Origin: Silene noctiflora | Taxonomy: Eukaryota; Streptophyta; Magnoliopsida; Caryophyllales; Caryophyllaceae | Direction of reading: 5' to 3' | NCBI GenBank assembly: GCA_009801015.1 | Contig: VHZZ01015789.1 | Span: 1-34,689, forward strand | DNA: 34,689 bases | Shown here: one piece after another, positions 29,983 through 34,689 of the stretch | Position numbering within the stretch: position 1 is the stretch's first letter | Layout: each line of letters starts with the position of its first letter | Translations under genes and position numbers: made by a program | The notes under the pieces: model-generated | Databases searched by the model: none | What the model saw: only the letters and a program-made list of their open reading frames with translations | What the model was told of the DNA's origin: nothing

Positions 29983-32900
29983 AGAATGAACCTTTAGTAT
30001 GTGCCTGAGAAAACATACAGTAGTAAGTAAAATTTTAACCTAGATGTCAGTATTACTAAGAGCAAAATAGGCTATGTATTCATATATGCAATGGGGTAAT
30101 GATAATGATATTCGTCTGTGCATAATATAAAATCACTCAAGTAGATATTCAAAGTCACTGGAGAGTGACTGTCAATCTGAGATAAAAGGGGGCATATATA
30201 TTATATATACACAGACCGATACACACCTTCATGAGCTTTCTAATATCATGGATCATCTGTAAAGTGTGCTAAAAAATTTATGAAGCCTTATGAACTAAAG
30301 AAAAATAACCTACAATAGGTAATATTCAAGATCAGGCACAAGCCTTTTCTCCCATGGCATCAATATATTGGTGACACTGTGACAGGGACCCACCTCGTTA
30401 TTAATCTGTGTGATACAAAATGCTATCATAATGCAGAACTAGAACAAAAGCTACACAGAACAAAAGCTACACAGAACAAAATTCCTTGCAAGGATAGAAA
30501 ACAGACTTGTGAATTCTTCCATAGCAATGTATTTGTAATTTTGTACACTACAAGATATACTATAAATACATACTGCAGCAACTACCAGCTCTACCGTTGT
30601 TCCAGATATGGTACTCAAATTTGTCAACCTTGTTACTCGTACTCCCGTATTTTTCCAGGAAAAGGTGGGTATTAATACTACAAAAAAGATGGACATAAAG
30701 TCCAAAGATAAAATATTCACGACTGCTTCCAAACCGCTATCTCCTAAACACTAAGAGTGAAGTTCACGGGCACTAGATGAAATTAGCTGCTCTTAAGGGT
30801 CATTCGATTGGGGTTTATACAGAAAGTCAAGCTGTTAAAAAAAGGGATCAAATAAATACCCTCTACGGACTCGCTATAAATTTGAATCACGCTTTTCTCT
30901 CTTTTCCTTCCTCAACCATCAAAATTCGGAAGGCAAAACCAACTTCTTTAATAATTCCAGTTATTCCGTAATTACCACAGAATGAAGGGGTTTAGTTCTC
31001 CAATACTTTTAACACAGTCAACAAGTGGCTTAAAAAAACAATTACATCTACATATAAACACCTAAGTGAAGTTGTGTATCTTCACCAACGCATGCAGCAC
31101 TTTGCTAAAAAAATTATCTAAAAAAACCCATCAAATAGCTTCGTAAATTAACAGACTGTTCACCATATTTGGCTTGATATGAGGTTGAACTTTTCAAGAG
31201 CTCCGCTAAGCAATTAGTGACTAAATGACCTACTACAAAGATAGCAATATCATCACTCGCTCCACTCTAATTTAAGAGGTCTTTGGACTTTGTGATTTTT
31301 TTCAAGATGGTTTTTTTCAACAAGACCTTTACAGTAAACGAAGAGTCGAAGACTCAAATGAGAAATTTAAATTATTAAATTATTTTTTTTTTCTTTGCAA
31401 GAAAAAACCATTAATTTTACTTCTTTTTATCCTAGAGGAAACTGGTTGCTCAATCTATAAAGTCTGATAACATACCCATACATTTTTTAAATGTAGAAGC
31501 AAAGAAGGAACTGAACATCTTTTACCGATAAATAATGCACCAACAACCCATAAACCATTTCAGGAGATAATACAGTCCCATTTCTGAAGTTATATTTTCC
31601 GGAAAATGCAATACAGGGAAGAGTATAGACAAAGAGACTCTTATCACCGAACCCAAAGGACAAGACACCATATTTTACCTACAAGTATCTCAGACTCAAT
31701 ATCAGCCTTAGGACAATATTCAACCTATATAGATCCGTGATATGATAGTTAGTACTTATGCACATAACACTAAGGAGGCACGCTATTGTTTCAATGTAGG
31801 AATGAGACCATCATTTCATCTCTCAGAATATAGATTTATGGTCTTTCCCTCTCCTCCTTTACATTCATATACTACCAAGTACTCCCTCCGTCCCGGTCAT
31901 TTGTTTATCTTTACTTTTGGCAAAAAGATTAAGGAAAGGGGACGGGACCATTTGAGGATAGTGTTATTAGATGACAAGTGGACAATAATGAAATTGGATA
32001 ATCAAATAACCCATTAGAGGCATGCCTAATATAGAAAGGTAAACAAACAAATGAGACACCCTTAAATGGAAATGGCAAACAAATGGCCGGGACGGAGGGA
32101 GTACCAATTAAGATGTTACGGAGTATTTACTAAGCAAATGATCAACAAGTTGTATAACTTTTCACTAAGCATTGTTCTAAGTCCTCCAACAACATCCTAA
32201 TGGCCTTACAAAAAAAATGGAGCCGTGCCTCCCTCCATGCCTTTAAAAGTCCACCAAGGCGCCAATGATATAAGTCTACCCATAGCACCACCTCGTCAAA
32301 CAAACATACCACTCATTTCCATTTAAGAACGACCTTGTTTCTTAGAACTATAAAATCATGCTTTGAAGTTTCAAACAACACGAAAACATATATGAGACCG
32401 TCTCACATGTCAGATCACATTCCGAATACATCACAATTTGGGTTGGTCTCACATGTCAGATGCATTGCTTAGATCAATAAAATTTCGCTTTGCAACGGAA
32501 CACATCCCTTTTTACTCGCCTCAGTTGCATCAAAGTATACAACTTTATTCTATTTCTACTCATTGGTCTTCACATTCATACTAATTTTCATCATCACAAA
32601 AATACTTATACTTCAATAAATGAAAAAAACACACCCAACCATAAAAAATTATAATCTTTAGCCTCTAAACGGCCTTACACAAGTACATTGTAAAACGGGT
32701 TTGTTGTAACCAATTTTTCACTAATACAGATCATGATTTATTAGTGGTTGGATCCGTCTTACGCAACATCTGTGCAAAACCGCCTTACATAAGACTAACT
32801 ACGAAGTACTATTTCACGGTATGCGTCGTCTATGCGATCATAATTAACAGCATAAACACTAAAAATCAGTAAAATTAATCCCAAAAAATCCCATTATAAT

Positions 32901-32993
32901 CCACCAAACGTCACAAATCAACACATAAAGTGAAAAAAAACGCAATACAATAAATCAACATACAAAAACTGCAAAAACGACGACAAAAATTAC
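29983..32993 (-). other. Probable leader intron upstream of the SKIP30-like gene
   Basis: A minus-strand acceptor (TTCATTCTAG, ending at 29983) precedes the SKIP30-like start. The stretch up to about 33000 has no coding pattern. Near 33000 a C/T-rich segment ends in a donor-like CTTCT|GTAATT (GT at 32993-32992). A leader intron of about 3 kb would explain both. It contains a Stowaway-type MITE (31882-32101) and is otherwise featureless to my eye. Splicing is inferred only. Confidence 0.35.
31882..32101. mobile_element. Stowaway-type MITE, 220 bp
   Basis: Perfect TA duplications (31880-31881, 32102-32103) flank terminal repeats CTCCCTCCGTCCCGG.CATTTGT at the left and ACAAATGGCCGGGACGGAG at the right. 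This is the canonical plant Stowaway (Tc1/mariner-type) terminus. It has no coding capacity. It resembles 34124-34331 in termini and in the interior phrase CTAATATAGAAAGGTAAAC. Confidence 0.88.
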
Positions 32994-33160
32994 AGAAGAG
33001 ATGATTATAGAGATCGCAATAACGAACCAGGATGAATTTCTGAGTCTTAATTGTGTGAATTGAATCTGGAATTATGAATTAAAGGTGAAATGTGGATGTT
33101 AATTAATCTGAAAATTTCGAACAAATTGATTTGTAAATGGAGTATATATTTTGGGCGAAA
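32994..33160 (-). promoter_or_regulatory. Probable promoter and leader exon of the SKIP30-like gene
   Basis: On the minus strand a TATA-like AAAATATATACT (about 33141-33152) is followed by a C/T- and A-rich leader that ends at the donor-like site near 32994. Upstream lies TGGGCT (about 33176-33181), a site II-like motif. No other gene nearby on this strand needs a promoter here. The link to the SKIP30-like gene is inferred. Confidence 0.35.
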
Positions 33161-33563
33161 TGAAAGACAGAGAGAAGCCCACGGGTTTGGGTTTTAGAAA
33201 GTTTCATGGACAATTTATGTAGCTTAGGATTTAGGGATGTTAAGGATCTAGCATGGAACCGTCTCGCACGAGAATTTAAGGAATGTAAAATTTTTAGTGT
33301 TTTTTTTTTTATTTGACGATTTTGAGAAATGTATGTTGATTATCGAGAACTGAAATAATACGGAGTATAACATAATTATAATTATTTTGCAAAAATAATA
33401 ATCAAATGTCATAAGCATTATATTTTACAGGGTTAATGTTAACGGTTGGTTAATTACACAAGATGTATAGTACTTACCTTTTCACATTTTATAATTGAGA
33501 ATCTCGTATCAAAAAGCTTATAAGTATCCTTCTAATTGAGATTAGATGACAGGTTTTGTTATA

Positions 33564-33819
33564 TTTCCTCCATCCCAAAATAATCTTCCTAATTTGACTT
33601 GTACTGTCTTTAAGACATTACTTTGACTCGATTTTTTTCCATTTCTATAAATGATTTTTCATTAAAAAAAATATTTTTGTGAAAGATTTTTGTATGGTGA
33701 ATGAAAATATTTTATTGTCAAGTTATAATTTTTATTATTTTAACACTTATTAATGGTCAAAGTTTTCAAACTTTAACCTCAAAAATCATATTAGGAAGAT
33801 TATTTTGGGATGAAGGAAG
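33564..33819. mobile_element. Stowaway-like MITE, 256 bp, second family
   Basis: TA duplications (33562-33563, 33820-33821) flank inverted termini: TTTCCTCCATCCCAAAATAA at the left and, reverse-complemented, CTTCCTTCATCCCAAAATAA at the right, extending through TCTTCCTAAT. The arms match over about 30 bp. It is non-coding and distinct in sequence from the element at 31882. Confidence 0.85.
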
Positions 33820-34123
33820 TATATAATATTTTCGGTTTATATACTTGCAAACTATTGTATTGGAAATTAAGCAAAACTTGTACATTAAATAATAACCCGT
33901 TTGAAATACTTCATGGTTTGTCTTCACACATAATGCCGTATGTTCGATCCAAGTAAGATCACTAGGACGGTAAACATTTCAAAAGCTCGAACCCGAAATC
34001 TCTGCTTAAGTTAGATCAATTCCTTATAAGTTGATTTAAATGATAACGACTCATGAGTATGAGAGTATCCAAAGCTTATATGTATATAACAATTATAAAA
34101 TGTCATACTCTAATAAAACCATA

Positions 34124-34331
34124 CTCCCTCCGTCCGGTCATCTTTGATTTTTACACAAACACTAAAGAGAGGAGAAATGACCATTTGTGGTTGCTATTAG
34201 AGGATGACAAATGACATAATGAATGTTTATGATTAAACATCCCATCAAAAACATTCATAATATAGAAAAGTAAACAAATGAATGAAACACCGTAAAATGA
34301 AATAGGTAAATAAATGATCGATACAGGAGAG
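34124..34331. mobile_element. Stowaway-type MITE, 208 bp
   Basis: Flanked by TA (34122-34123, 34332-34333). The left terminus CTCCCTCCGTCCGGTCATCT is intact; the right is altered (GATCGATACAGGAGAG). The interior (ATAATATAGAAAAGTAAACA, and ATGAATGAAACACCGTAAAA) matches the element at 31882-32101. Confidence 0.8.
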
Positions 34332-34605
34332 TATATCATAATTTATGCGACAAATCGATAGTCAATGATTTTTAGATGGGAAATGATAATGCCACTACAC
34401 TTTTTGTTAATGCCACAACAATACAAACTAATTTAGTAATTTTAAGGGCATTTACTGTTCACCGTCTCACAAACATGAGTAATAATATTAATAATTTCGG
34501 AATGACATTTTACCTTCCTTTTTAAATTAACCTACTATAGTACTATCAACCTAATTGCTTACGTTGGTGTCAATTTCTTATTAATGAAGTTGTATAAGAC
34601 CATCC

Positions 34606-34643
34606 CCAAGCAAGGTCAATTGCTTGGTCATGACCTTGCTTGG
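34606..34643. repeat. Perfect 13-bp inverted repeat at the window edge
   Basis: CCAAGCAAGGTCA (34606-34618) is the exact inverted complement of 34631-34643, with a 12-base loop that itself repeats TTGCTTGG. GACCCAAG recurs at the last bases of the window. This is probably one end of a hairpin-type MITE cut by the window limit. Confidence 0.5.
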
Positions 34644-34689
34644 GTCATGCTAATTGTAATTAAGGAGTCTATTAGAATTGACCCAAGTG

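Noticed and set aside
31742..32017. 91-codon plus-strand frame
   Set aside because: Most of it is translated from the Stowaway-type MITE at 31882-32101.
32665..32800. Possible inverted repeat with CCTTACACAAG and GTCTTACGCAAC phrases
   Set aside because: The phrases look related, but I could not pair two arms convincingly. Only a short CACTAATA/TATTAGTG hairpin is clear.
33885..34020. SINE-like TGTTCGATCC and GCTCGAACCCG phrases
   Set aside because: There is no A box, A tail or target duplication, so no element can be defined.

Overview
The window is nuclear DNA of a flowering plant, almost certainly a eudicot. It is AT-rich, its genes have GT-AG introns, and it carries a cytosolic ribosomal protein gene with plant-type promoter motifs, plant F-box proteins and several plant MITE families. 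A Caryophyllales (Amaranthaceae/Chenopodiaceae-like) origin is only an impression from repeat style and cannot be proven here. There are no bacterial features, operons, CRISPR arrays or viral genes.

Layout, left to right: (1) 1-1500: a long-TIR Mutator-like MITE (373-964) interrupted by an assembly join (N at 504), then short tandem repeats. (2) 1501-2613 (-): an F-box protein. (3) 2614-3911: a degenerate GACCCG-rich repeat field. (4) 3912-5974 (+): a two-exon WDR5-like WD40 protein, a core subunit type of COMPASS histone H3K4 methyltransferases. (5) 6483-7817 (-): an intronless, shortened, diverged SF3A3/SF3a60-like gene, probably a retrocopy. (6) 8410-9302: a broken duplicate of the 3' half of the gene at 11266-13073. 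(7) 9626-10678 (-): an mTERF-family gene whose C terminus is cut off by small indels. (8) 11266-13073 (-): a three-exon gene for a small plastid-type membrane protein. (9) 13074-15630: repeat-rich DNA including a MULE-type MITE with a perfect 9-bp target duplication. (10) 15631-17691 (+): the five-exon gene for ribosomal protein eS24, with site II and telo-box motifs upstream. (11) 17692-19600: non-coding, with a tRNA-derived SINE and a hairpin MITE. (12) 20174-20833 (+): a PNRC-motif protein with a leader intron. (13) 20834-23443: mainly non-coding, with a second assembly join in a T run at 21605-21649. (14) 23444-28084 (-): a ten-exon TRM82/WDR4-like gene, the non-catalytic subunit of tRNA m7G46 methyltransferase. 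(15) 28895-29965 (-): an F-box/kelch protein closest to SKIP30, probably with a distant leader exon near 33000. (16) 33100-34689: Stowaway-type MITEs and other repeats.

The genes are ordinary housekeeping or regulatory genes acting separately: chromatin, splicing, organelle gene expression, translation, mRNA decay, tRNA modification and ubiquitination. I see no cluster acting as one pathway and no convincing new multi-gene system. The points most worth checking are the SF3A3-like retrocopy, the direct duplication flanking the damaged mTERF gene, the two MULE-type MITEs with 9-bp target duplications, a WDR5-like protein that has lost a conserved Trp, and the two assembly joins. Exon boundaries were read by eye from splice signals and reading-frame continuity. 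No alignment was run.
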